The notes under the pieces: generated by a model
What the model saw: the letters and a program-made list of their open reading frames with translations, nothing else
What the model was told of the DNA's origin: nothing
The model's database searches: none
NCBI GenBank assembly: GCA_024641025.1
Contig: JAHEDW010000017.1
Location: 1-42,297 of the forward strand
Length of the DNA: 42,297 bases
Direction of reading: 5' to 3'
Source of the DNA: Gallionella sp.
GTDB lineage: Bacteria; Pseudomonadota; Gammaproteobacteria; Burkholderiales; Gallionellaceae
Shown here: positions 15,769 through 23,382 of the stretch, one piece after another
Layout: each line of letters opens with the position of its first letter
Numbering within the stretch: the stretch's first letter is position 1
Made by a program: the position numbers and the translations under genes

Positions 15769-17175
15769 ATGAGCCATACTGATTTTATCCATTCGCTTAC
15801 TGCCATAGTTAAGGCTGCTTCCGTATTGTCTGGTGAGTCAGCCAGTCCTTATCTTACCGACTGGCGCGGGCGTTATACCGGCAATGCATTGGCGGTCGTT
15901 ATGCCGTCTGATACCGGTCAAGTTGCCGAAGTTGTCAAGTTGTGTGTGGCCAATAGTGTTGCCGTGGTGCCTCAAGGTGGGAACACCAGTCTGTGTGGGG
16001 GGAGCGTTCCTTTGCCGAAAGGCGCTCAAATCGTCCTGAACTTGTCGCGCATGAATCGTATTCGCGATTTTGATGGCATTAACTATTCTATGACCGTAGA
16101 GGCGGGTTGCAAGTTGATCGATGTACGCGAAGAGGCCGAAAAAAACAATCGTTTGTTTCCGCTCGGGTTGACCGCCACGCAAAAATATTGTGAGATCGGC
16201 GGTAATCTTTCCACCAATGCTGGCGGTATAAACGTATTGCGCTATGGAAATGCTCGTGATCTCGTGCTAGGACTAGAAGTGGTACTTCCTGATGGACGTA
16301 TTTGGGACGGATTGCGCAGCCTGCGCAAGGATAATTCAGGTTACGATCTGAAGCATCTGTTCATAGGCGCTGAAGGTACGCTTGGCATCATCACAGCGGC
16401 AGTGCTAAAGCTATTCCCGCGGCCGAAATCGGTTGCTAACGCCTGTGTCGCAATCGGCGATGTGGAAATTGCAGTACGCCTGCTTGCACATGTGCGCACA
16501 TACTGTGGAGATAGACTGAGCAGTTTCGAAATCATGTCGCGTTCCTGCCTTGAATTGGTATACCGCCATATTCCGGATGCGGAGGAGCCCTTTGACAAAC
16601 AATCGGAATATTATTTGCTAATTCAAGTGGCCGACCTGTTGCCAGACCAGTTGGACGAATTATTGCGTCGGGCGATAAATGATTTCGAGCAAGGTACGTT
16701 GGTGTATTCAGTTACTTCTGACGCAGTTGCGGCAGAAAAATGGTGGAAGCTTCGCAAAAACATCAGCGAGGCACAGAAGCGTGAGGGCATCAGCATCAAG
16801 CACGATATATCTGTTCCAGTCAGTCGTGTTGCGGAGTTCATTTCGCGTGCCGACACCCTGCTGCATAAAACCTTTCCCGGAATTCGCATCGTGGCATTCG
16901 GGCACATGGGCGATGGCAATATCCATTACAACGTCTCTATGATGGAACCTTTGCAGAATCAGGCCTTCATTGCTCAACATGAAGGATCGGTAAACAAACT
17001 TGTATATGCGGTGGTACAAGAGCTAAATGGCAGCATCAGTGCAGAACATGGGTTAGGACAACTCAAGCGCGATGCGATCCGCGATTACAAGGATCCGCTT
17101 GAATTGGAATTGATGCGCAATATCAAGAAGTCTTTTGACCCGCTTGGACTGATGAATCCCGGCAAGGTGATCTGA
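15769..17175 (+). CDS. FAD-linked 2-hydroxyacid oxidase, GlcD / D-2-hydroxyglutarate dehydrogenase-like
   Basis: From ATG 15769 the protein has 468 residues. An N-terminal FAD-binding (PCMH-type) domain shows VPQGGNTSLCGGS, and later GGNLSTNAGG and FIGAEGTLGI. The C-terminal FAD-oxidase domain has AFGHMGDGNIHYNV and ISAEHGLGQLKR, ending LMNPGKVI. Such enzymes oxidise D-lactate, glycolate or D-2-hydroxyglutarate. No glcE or glcF is adjacent, which argues against a classical three-subunit glycolate oxidase. I rejected the TTG at 15712 because it overlaps the previous gene and AAGG lies before ATG 15769. Substrate not determined. Confidence 0.88.
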   Translation: MSHTDFIHSLTAIVKAASVLSGESASPYLTDWRGRYTGNALAVVMPSDTGQVAEVVKLCVANSVAVVPQGGNTSLCGGSVPLPKGAQIVLNLSRMNRIRDFDGINYSMTVEAGCKLIDVREEAEKNNRLFPLGLTATQKYCEIGGNLSTNAGGINVLRYGNARDLVLGLEVVLPDGRIWDGLRSLRKDNSGYDLKHLFIGAEGTLGIITAAVLKLFPRPKSVANACVAIGDVEIAVRLLAHVRTYCGDRLSSFEIMSRSCLELVYRHIPDAEEPFDKQSEYYLLIQVADLLPDQLDELLRRAINDFEQGTLVYSVTSDAVAAEKWWKLRKNISEAQKREGISIKHDISVPVSRVAEFISRADTLLHKTFPGIRIVAFGHMGDGNIHYNVSMMEPLQNQAFIAQHEGSVNKLVYAVVQELNGSISAEHGLGQLKRDAIRDYKDPLELELMRNIKKSFDPLGLMNPGKVI

Positions 17176-17236
17176 AGCATTTATAACGGCGCCTGAATTG
17201 ATTTCATAATGGGGCAAAATTTCAAGGGAGGCATAG

Positions 17237-18061
17237 ATGGCAGCACAACCTGAAATTACAAACATGGCATTGTTTTGCGATTTCGAAAACATTGCTCTGG
17301 GTGTTCGCGATGCAAAATACGCGCAATTCGACATCAAGAAGGTGCTGGAGCGGCTTTTACTCAAAGGCAGCATCGTGGTCAAGAAGGCCTATTGCGATTG
17401 GGATCGATACAAGGAGTTCAAGTCGATCATGCACGAGGCTGCGTTTGAGCTGATCGAAATTCCGCATGTTCGCCAATCAGGTAAGAATTCCGCAGATATT
17501 CGTATGGTGGTCGATGCTTTGGACCTGTGTTATACAAAATCACACGTTGATACTTTTGTCATCATCAGTGGAGATTCGGATTTCTCGCCGTTGGTCTCCA
17601 AGCTGCGTGAGAACGATAAGTATGTTATCGGAATAGGCGTTAAGGATTCGACATCGGATCTGTTGAGTGCCAATTGCGATGAATTCATTTTCTATGACGA
17701 TCTGGTGCGAGCACAAGAAGCGAAGAAAAAACAGGCCGCCAGAAAGGTGCCTGCAAAATCAACCGGGGGATCGGCTAAGCCTGCTAAGGCTAAGGGTGAG
17801 GAAGACAGGCGTCAGGAAGCGCTTGATTTCATCGTCGAGACTGTCGAGGCATTAATCGCAGAGCGCGGTTCTGATGAAAAGATTTGGGGCTCACTGGTAA
17901 AAACCACAATGCAAAGGCGCAAGCCTGGGTTTGCCGAATCCTACTACGGTTATCGTTCATTCAAGGAATTGGTCGAAGATGCACAAGCTCGCAACCTGCT
18001 GATGGTGGTGCGTGATGAGAAATCTGGTCAATACACCATAAGATTGCCGGCAATGAATTGA
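17237..18061 (+). CDS. NYN-domain (LabA/DUF88) protein with C-terminal OST-HTH domain
   Basis: The 274 residues have a PIN-like NYN domain (about 8-155) with acidic motifs FCDFEN, SADIRMVVDALDL and ISGDSDFSPLV, the expected metal-binding aspartates of a ribonuclease. A lysine/alanine-rich linker (about 160-192) joins it to a C-terminal region (about 194-272) with YGYRSFKELVEDA and QYTIRL, typical of OST-HTH/LOTUS domains that bind RNA. The architecture suggests an RNA-processing or RNA-decay factor. It has AAGGGAGG upstream and is flanked by metabolic genes without obvious linkage. Confidence 0.85.
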   Translation: MAAQPEITNMALFCDFENIALGVRDAKYAQFDIKKVLERLLLKGSIVVKKAYCDWDRYKEFKSIMHEAAFELIEIPHVRQSGKNSADIRMVVDALDLCYTKSHVDTFVIISGDSDFSPLVSKLRENDKYVIGIGVKDSTSDLLSANCDEFIFYDDLVRAQEAKKKQAARKVPAKSTGGSAKPAKAKGEEDRRQEALDFIVETVEALIAERGSDEKIWGSLVKTTMQRRKPGFAESYYGYRSFKELVEDAQARNLLMVVRDEKSGQYTIRLPAMN

Positions 18062-18084
18062 AGATTGCTTATTGCAAAACGAAT

Positions 18085-18252
18085 TCAATCATCTTTCTCG
18101 CGAAGTCCCTCGAAAAACTCGTACGCCGCCATGCCGGCGCCGATCAGAACGACCAATGCCAATGCAATTTTTTGTAGTTTGATCACTGGTGGAGCAAGGA
18201 AGCCCAATACTGCCACCAGTCCGATCAATCCTGCAATTGTTTTAAACTTCAT
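18085..18252 (-). CDS. Small hydrophobic protein, 55 residues
   Basis: A short minus-strand frame begins MKFKTIAGLIGLVAVLG and ends EGLREKDD. It has two hydrophobic segments (about 4-24 and 29-45) split by a PPVIKLQK turn, then a charged tail. A strong ribosome-binding site (GAGGAAG) lies just before the ATG. It lies 24 bp downstream of the amidase stop on the same strand and may be the last gene of the TRAP operon, or independent. Function unknown. The clear ribosome-binding site and protein-like composition support it as a real gene. Confidence 0.7.
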   Translation of the reverse strand: MKFKTIAGLIGLVAVLGFLAPPVIKLQKIALALVVLIGAGMAAYEFFEGLREKDD

Positions 18253-18275
18253 GGCTTCCTCACTTTCCTTGCTTG

Positions 18276-19601
18276 TTATTTGATCGCATTGAGCAGCCAG
18301 CGTGCCGTGCGCAGCAGCCTTGCATCATCACCGGAACGCCCCACCAGTTGCACCCCAACGGGCAGGCCGTTACTGTCCTTCAACAATGGCAGGTTTAACG
18401 CAGGCATGCCGCAGAAGGTCCACAGCGTGCAAAACGTCGGATTGCCCGTAGAAGCCAGGCCGAATGGCGCAGCACCAGCAACAGCAGGTGTAAGTATCGC
18501 ATCGTAACGGTCGAAGATCTCGTCTAGTGCTTCAGTCAACATCGGGATGCGCGCCAACGCTTTCAGGTAATCGAACGCCTTTACATTGCGACCCCGTTCG
18601 ATCTGTTCGCGAAGAGAAGCTGACAATTTGTCAGCTCCCTGTTGATACTCGCTCTCATAGTTGAATGCGATGTCTGCTTCCATGACAGTGTTATGCCAAT
18701 CGAGCACGGTCGAGGCTGATTCTGGCAAAACGAATTCACCAACATGCTGACTTAGGTGCGCGACCAGCTCGCCGAAGCCTTCCTGTGTATCTGCATCAAG
18801 TTGCTGCCACCAAGGTGTCTTGATCAGCGCCAACTTGGGAGGCATTGGAGAATCCTCTTCGCATACGCGCAGTAAAGGCATGGTGGCACGGGGTAACATG
18901 CCAGGTTCATCGGGATCGTACGCTGACAGAACCTCTCCGAGCAGAGCGAGATCCTCGATGCTGCGAGCAAAGCCGCCTGGTTGGTCGAGATGCTCTGATT
19001 GGCGAAGTATGCCCTGGCGCGAGACCAGCCCGCGGCTGGGCTTGAAACCGAACACACCGCAATAGGCGGCAGGTCGAATCAGTGAACCGTTAGTCTGTGT
19101 ACCAAGCGCCAGTGGAACCATCCCGGCTGCCACTGCTGCGGCTGAACCGCTAGAAGAACCACCCGGAGTGTGTTCAGGGTTGTGCGGGTTGCGTGTCTTG
19201 CCGGGTGCGTAGGTGGCAAGCTCTGTAGTTACTGTCTTGCCCATGATGACAGCGCCGGCACAACGAAGTAACTCGACGACCTTGGCATCGTGCCATGGGT
19301 TACGACCCGAGTGGAGTGGCGTTCCGTCTTCGGTTGGCATGTCGCCTGTATCAATGATGTCCTTGATACCTACCGGTACGCCATGCAGGGAACCCAGAGG
19401 TTTGCCGCTGGCACGCCACTCATCGGCGCGCCGTGCCTGAGTCATGGCATGCTCCTCATCGAAATAGATCCAGGCCTGTACTTCCGGCTCGCGGGCATGG
19501 ATTTGTTCTATGCAGGATTTTACTAAATCTTCGGACGAAAAAAATCCTTCGCGAATGCCCTTGGCCGCCTGGTTTGCAGTGAGCCAGTTCAGTTTCTCCA
19601 T
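18276..19601 (-). CDS. Amidase signature family hydrolase
   Basis: At 441 residues it shows the amidase signature. The catalytic Lys lies in GVPVGIKDIID (near residue 78), the cis-Ser in GGSSSGSAAA, and the nucleophile Ser in TQTNGSLIRPAAYCGVFG (near residue 168-185). It is related to, but distinct from, GatA in this window, so it is likely a small-molecule amidase such as an allophanate-hydrolase-like or amide-cleaving enzyme. It lies 22 bp after the TRAP large permease gene with AAGGACG upstream, so it is probably part of the dctPQM operon. The transported compound may therefore be an amide, but the substrate is unknown. Confidence 0.88.
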   Translation of the reverse strand: MEKLNWLTANQAAKGIREGFFSSEDLVKSCIEQIHAREPEVQAWIYFDEEHAMTQARRADEWRASGKPLGSLHGVPVGIKDIIDTGDMPTEDGTPLHSGRNPWHDAKVVELLRCAGAVIMGKTVTTELATYAPGKTRNPHNPEHTPGGSSSGSAAAVAAGMVPLALGTQTNGSLIRPAAYCGVFGFKPSRGLVSRQGILRQSEHLDQPGGFARSIEDLALLGEVLSAYDPDEPGMLPRATMPLLRVCEEDSPMPPKLALIKTPWWQQLDADTQEGFGELVAHLSQHVGEFVLPESASTVLDWHNTVMEADIAFNYESEYQQGADKLSASLREQIERGRNVKAFDYLKALARIPMLTEALDEIFDRYDAILTPAVAGAAPFGLASTGNPTFCTLWTFCGMPALNLPLLKDSNGLPVGVQLVGRSGDDARLLRTARWLLNAIK

Positions 19602-19623
19602 GACGTCCTTGTATAGTTTTTCA

Positions 19624-20976
19624 TCATCTGTTGCCGTAAAGCAAGTCTGGCAGCCAATAGACCAGTTGTGGGAATATGTACACCATTGCCATGGTCAAAA
19701 ATACCATCATCAGGAACGGCATGCAGCCCCGGAAGATGGTCACCAGTTCGATGTGCTTGGGCGCCACCCCTTTCAGGTAATAGGCACTCATGGCCATGGG
19801 CGGCGTCAGGAAAGAGGTCTGCAGGTTGAGCGCGATCAGGATGCCGAAGAACATCGGGTCAACGTCGAAGTGAGGCAAGAGTGGCAGGAAGATCGGAACG
19901 AAGATGATGATGATCTCGCTCCATTCCAGCGGCCAGCCCAGCAGGAAGATGATTACTTGGGACAACAGCAGGAAAGTGATCGTATTAAGGTTCATGCTGA
20001 GCACGAATTCCTTGATCAGGCCTTCGCCGCCAAGGTAAGAGAACACCGAAGAGAAGGTCCACGAACCGACGAACAGCCAGCAGACCATCGCGGTGGTGCG
20101 TGCTGTCAGAAATACTGCTTCCTTTAACCGGTCCCAGGTAAGTGCCCGGTACCCAGCAGCAAGCAGGACGCCTCCCAGTGCACCGAGTGCAGCAGCTTCG
20201 CTCGGCGTGGCCAAGCCGAAAAGAATGGCACCCAACACCGAGAATATCAGCACTGCCAACGGCACGAAAGCCTTGGCCAGCAGCACGAAGACTTCGATCC
20301 AGGTAATGTTTTCAGTCTGCTCCTTGGGTAGCTTGGGAGCAAGGGAAGGATTGATCACAACACGAGTAACCACATAGACCATATAAAGGCTGGCAAGCAG
20401 TATGCCGGGTATCATCGCTGCGGCATAAAGCTTCACAACAGACATCGCTGCGGTCGCACCATAGACGATCAGCATGATCGAGGGCGGGATCAGGATGCCT
20501 AATGTGCCGCCTGCGGCAATGACACCGGTGGAAAGCTTTTGGTCGTAGCCAGCCTTGATCATTGCAGGGAGCGCCAGCAAACCCATCAGGGTTACCACTG
20601 CGCCAACAATACCCGTTGCTGTGGCGAACAGAGCACAAGTGATCAGCGCGGCAACTGCCATTGCGCCAGGAACTGCACGAAATGCAAGCTGCAGGCTATG
20701 GAACAGGCGGTCGAGAAGGTTTGCCCGTTCGACTATATAACCCATGAACAAGAATAGCGGCACCGCCACAAGTACATCGTTGTTCATAATGCTGAAGGTG
20801 TTTTGTGTCAGCAGGTAGAAGACCCGGTTGTCAAAAAATGCCTGATCCGGCTGAAAGTATGCGTAATAGCCGAAGAAGACGCCCATTGCCATCAGCGTGA
20901 AAGCAATCGGGAAGCCGAGCAGTATGATGAAAATGAATGAACCCAGCATCATCAGGGCAAGTTGCGGATCTGTCAT
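19624..20976 (-). CDS. dctM: TRAP transporter large permease (DctM/FcbT3-like)
   Basis: The 450 residues are almost all hydrophobic, with about 12 helices, as usual for DctM subunits. Family motifs include ATATGIVGAVVTLMG, and IAAGGTLGILIPPSIM near residue 171. With DctQ it forms the sodium-coupled permease for a substrate delivered by the periplasmic binding protein. Its start overlaps the dctQ stop by ATGA. The amidase gene follows after 22 bp. Confidence 0.93.
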   Translation of the reverse strand: MTDPQLALMMLGSFIFIILLGFPIAFTLMAMGVFFGYYAYFQPDQAFFDNRVFYLLTQNTFSIMNNDVLVAVPLFLFMGYIVERANLLDRLFHSLQLAFRAVPGAMAVAALITCALFATATGIVGAVVTLMGLLALPAMIKAGYDQKLSTGVIAAGGTLGILIPPSIMLIVYGATAAMSVVKLYAAAMIPGILLASLYMVYVVTRVVINPSLAPKLPKEQTENITWIEVFVLLAKAFVPLAVLIFSVLGAILFGLATPSEAAALGALGGVLLAAGYRALTWDRLKEAVFLTARTTAMVCWLFVGSWTFSSVFSYLGGEGLIKEFVLSMNLNTITFLLLSQVIIFLLGWPLEWSEIIIIFVPIFLPLLPHFDVDPMFFGILIALNLQTSFLTPPMAMSAYYLKGVAPKHIELVTIFRGCMPFLMMVFLTMAMVYIFPQLVYWLPDLLYGNR

Positions 20977-21587
20977 TTGATCTCTCCAGGCAAGGCTGCA
21001 TCGTGTTCCATCAGTTGTTTGTCCTGGATCTGGTGCAATATTGCTGTTTCCATTTCCTCGACGTCATGTAACCGCTCAGGCCATTCGCCCGTTCGGATGC
21101 AGATAATGCATCGCAGCATCTCCGCTATGCCCTGCAGAGCAAGCAAGAGGCCAGCCGCCGGGATAATCAGTTTGAGTTGCCAGATCGGCACACCGATCGG
21201 GCTGTTGACACTCACTTCATTAATGCGCATCGAGTCCATGGCGTAGTCCCAACCCGAGTACATCAGGGCGATGACGCCAGGGAAGAAGAAGATAATGTAG
21301 AGCACCAGTTCGATGCTGCTTTGAACCCGCTTCGGCATCAGTCGATAAAAAACGTCGCCGCGTACATGCGCTCCGCGCGACAGGGCATACGCGCCTGACA
21401 TCAGAAACAAGCCACCATAGAGGATGTAGCTCATATCGAATGCCCAACTGGTCGGGTCATCCAAAATGTAGCGAACGAAAACTTCGTAGGAGGTGCCTAG
21501 TATCAGGACGATGATACACCAGGCAAAAGCGTGTCCGACCGACTTAGACAATTGGTCAATGCCATGCAGTAGCGTTTGAATAGACAT
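20973..21587 (-). CDS. dctQ: TRAP transporter small permease (DctQ/FcbT2-like)
   Basis: The 204 residues have four helices. The pattern SYEVFVRYILDDPTSWAFD then YGGLFLMSGAYAL and HVRGDVFY resembles the group usually annotated as mannitol/chloroaromatic TRAP small permeases. The C-terminal tail (about 170-204) is hydrophilic. It overlaps dctM by 4 bp, and a stable hairpin separates it from dctP. The group name does not fix the substrate. Confidence 0.9.
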   Translation of the reverse strand: MSIQTLLHGIDQLSKSVGHAFAWCIIVLILGTSYEVFVRYILDDPTSWAFDMSYILYGGLFLMSGAYALSRGAHVRGDVFYRLMPKRVQSSIELVLYIIFFFPGVIALMYSGWDYAMDSMRINEVSVNSPIGVPIWQLKLIIPAAGLLLALQGIAEMLRCIICIRTGEWPERLHDVEEMETAILHQIQDKQLMEHDAALPGEIK

Positions 21588-21610
21588 ATTATTTCCGCTC
21601 TAAGAAACAA

Positions 21611-21637
21611 GGCGGGGATGCCGAAGCATCCACCGCC
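21611..21637 (-). terminator. Intercistronic hairpin between dctP and dctQ (attenuator)
   Basis: GGCGG-GGATGC (21611-21621) pairs with GCATCC-(A)-CCGCC (21626-21637) around a 4-nt loop: 11 bp with one bulged base. On the minus strand it is followed by TTGTTTCTT, a weak T-rich tract. Hairpins here can allow partial termination or 3' protection so that more binding protein than permease is made. Confidence 0.65.
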
Positions 21638-21679
21638 ATGGCTAAAACAACTCTTCTAGACGTTTCTGACAACAAGCAA

Positions 21680-22828
21680 TCAGAAGCCGAGCTTGCCGAA
21701 CATATGCTCATACGCAGCCTTGTAGTCGGCATTGTTGAAGAAAGTATAGTAACCGACTCGCTTGGCCCATGCTTTCTGGGATTCCCACACTTTTGCAAAG
21801 AACGGATCCTCGTCGGTCAGGCGCTTGACGATCGTATCCCAAGCCTTGAGTTGAACGTCGAAGATGCCTTGTGGGGTTCGCAGAATGTTTACTTTGTCCT
21901 TGGTCTTCAACTCCTGCAGATCCCTGGAATAATTGTCCATTGCAAGCGCATAGTTTGAAGTGGATGCAGCTTCTGCGGCATAACGTAGCAGTGCCTGCAA
22001 GTCTTTGGGCAAAGATTCATATTTCTTGCGATTGAAAACAATCTCGAAGAATTCCTGTGCCTGATGGTAACTGCCCATCATGTAGTTCTTGGCAACGTCC
22101 TGTGCGCCGAATCGACGATCGGAAGTTGGGTTGTTGAACTCGAAAGCTTCGATGACGCCTCGCTCCATCGCAGGTACGATTTCTCCACCTGGCAATTGGG
22201 TGACCTTGATGCCTAGTTCTTGCATCATGTCGGCTGCCAGTCCTACGGTACGGTACTTGAGGCCCTTCAGTTGAGAGGCGTTCTTGACCGGCTTCTTGAA
22301 CCAGCCCAGCGGTTGGGTAGGCATCGGCATCGCGAAAAATCCGACCACATCCAGCCCGATCTTTTGCATCAGCTCGTTGTAGAACGGCAATCCTTCCTTG
22401 TGGATCCAGGCAAGGTTCTGGGCAGCGTCGCAGCCAGTGACTGGGCCGGAACCAAACAAAGATGCGACCTTGCTTTTGCCGTACCAGTAAACGGCAACCT
22501 GGTGGCCTGCATCAATCACTCCCTTGGAGGTTGCTTCCATCACTTCGAACGGCTTGACTACAGAACCTGCCACCAGATAATCGATGCGCAGGCGACCTTC
22601 GGCCATTTCATTGACGCGCTTGACGTACTCTTCTGCCATCTCGTTGAAGATATCTTTTGCACCCCAGGCACCTTGCATCTTGAAGACGATGGGGGTTTCA
22701 GCGACGGAGATTGACGGAAAGCCTGTGATAGCAGCGCCGGTAGTTACGGCAGCGGCAGTTGTCAGAAACTTGCGACGTGAAACGGTTTTAGGTGTCTCTC
22801 CTTGTTTGGTTTCTACTTCCTTGTCCAT
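21680..22828 (-). CDS. dctP: TRAP transporter substrate-binding protein (DctP/TakP-like)
   Basis: The 382 residues have a twin-arginine-type signal (SRRKFLTTAAAV near residues 17-28, cleavage near SVAET about residue 45). Binding-protein motifs follow, such as VYWYGKSKVASLFGSGPVTG, WFKKPVKNASQLKGLKYR and VIEAFEFNNPTSD. The body resembles TakP-like alpha-keto acid or lactate binders more than dicarboxylate binders. The Shine-Dalgarno is perfect (AAGGAGG). It is the first gene of the operon dctP-dctQ-dctM-amidase. Confidence 0.92.
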   Translation of the reverse strand: MDKEVETKQGETPKTVSRRKFLTTAAAVTTGAAITGFPSISVAETPIVFKMQGAWGAKDIFNEMAEEYVKRVNEMAEGRLRIDYLVAGSVVKPFEVMEATSKGVIDAGHQVAVYWYGKSKVASLFGSGPVTGCDAAQNLAWIHKEGLPFYNELMQKIGLDVVGFFAMPMPTQPLGWFKKPVKNASQLKGLKYRTVGLAADMMQELGIKVTQLPGGEIVPAMERGVIEAFEFNNPTSDRRFGAQDVAKNYMMGSYHQAQEFFEIVFNRKKYESLPKDLQALLRYAAEAASTSNYALAMDNYSRDLQELKTKDKVNILRTPQGIFDVQLKAWDTIVKRLTDEDPFFAKVWESQKAWAKRVGYYTFFNNADYKAAYEHMFGKLGF

Positions 22829-22939
22829 GATTTTCCTCCTTAGGTTTGACTTAATGATGCTGACTTGCTGCTTCTTGCTTCAATCGGCCTCGTCTCTGAG
22901 ATATCACGTGACCGTTTGATTCTTTGATTTTCTATTTGC

Positions 22940-22956
22940 GATGTTCGCGAAACATC
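22940..22956. promoter_or_regulatory. Operator-like palindrome
   Basis: GATGTT (22940-22945), CGCGA spacer, AACATC (22951-22956), a 17-bp near-palindrome with an embedded TTCGCGAA. Size and symmetry fit a LacI- or GntR-type operator, but no family is assigned. Confidence 0.4.
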
Positions 22957-23128
22957 TGCAGTGGGGGCAGGGAATCCCGGTTTAAGGGGCGTTGAATGAT
23001 AGGTGGGTGCAGCATAATAATGAGGTCTTATTGGAAATTGTGAAACTATCTCCATGCCGTTCAGGTATCGACCCAAAAGCAACAAAGAACGAGATTGGGA
23101 GTATCCTTTACTGTACCGACTCTTCTTG

Positions 23129-23155
23129 TGTTGACTGCGACTAAACGCATCAACA
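23129..23155. repeat. Stem-loop in the divergent control region
   Basis: TGTTGA-(C)-TGCG pairs with CGCA-TCAACA around ACTAAA, 10 bp with one bulge. It could be an operator, a leader structure or a processing site. It is longer than expected by chance in a region of this size. Confidence 0.45.
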
Positions 23156-23382
23156 TCGCATTGAGTTGAATGGTTTTTCAGTGTGACTTTTGTTGCTACC
23201 AGCAGCATTGACTCTCCCTTGAGACAGGCAAGATGTGTAAACTATAGCTCGGTGCAAGAATTTCAGATATATGAAGCAATCCCTAACACACGATACATTA
23301 TTCATCTGACGATGACAACCATTCTCACCTAAGATGAAAAAATTCCTTGGCGCCATTGTGAACAAGACTAAAGGAAAACCAA

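Larger units (their letters stand above)
22829..23382. promoter_or_regulatory. Divergent control region between the TRAP operon and mmsA
   Basis: This 554-bp region holds promoters for both directions and no convincing gene. An operator-like inverted repeat GATGTT-N5-AACATC lies at 22940-22956, with TTCGCGAA in its centre, 112 bp upstream of dctP. A 10-bp hairpin with one bulge lies at 23129-23155 (TGTTGA-C-TGCG, loop ACTAAA, CGCA-TCAACA), 228 bp upstream of mmsA. AAGGAAAA is the mmsA ribosome-binding site. No regulator gene lies beside it, so control must be by a distant regulator. Confidence 0.55.

Noticed and set aside
19510-20127. 205-codon plus-strand frame antisense to amidase and dctM
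   Set aside because: Both minus-strand genes are clear family members; the product is rich in His, Gln and Asp as typical of a shadow frame.
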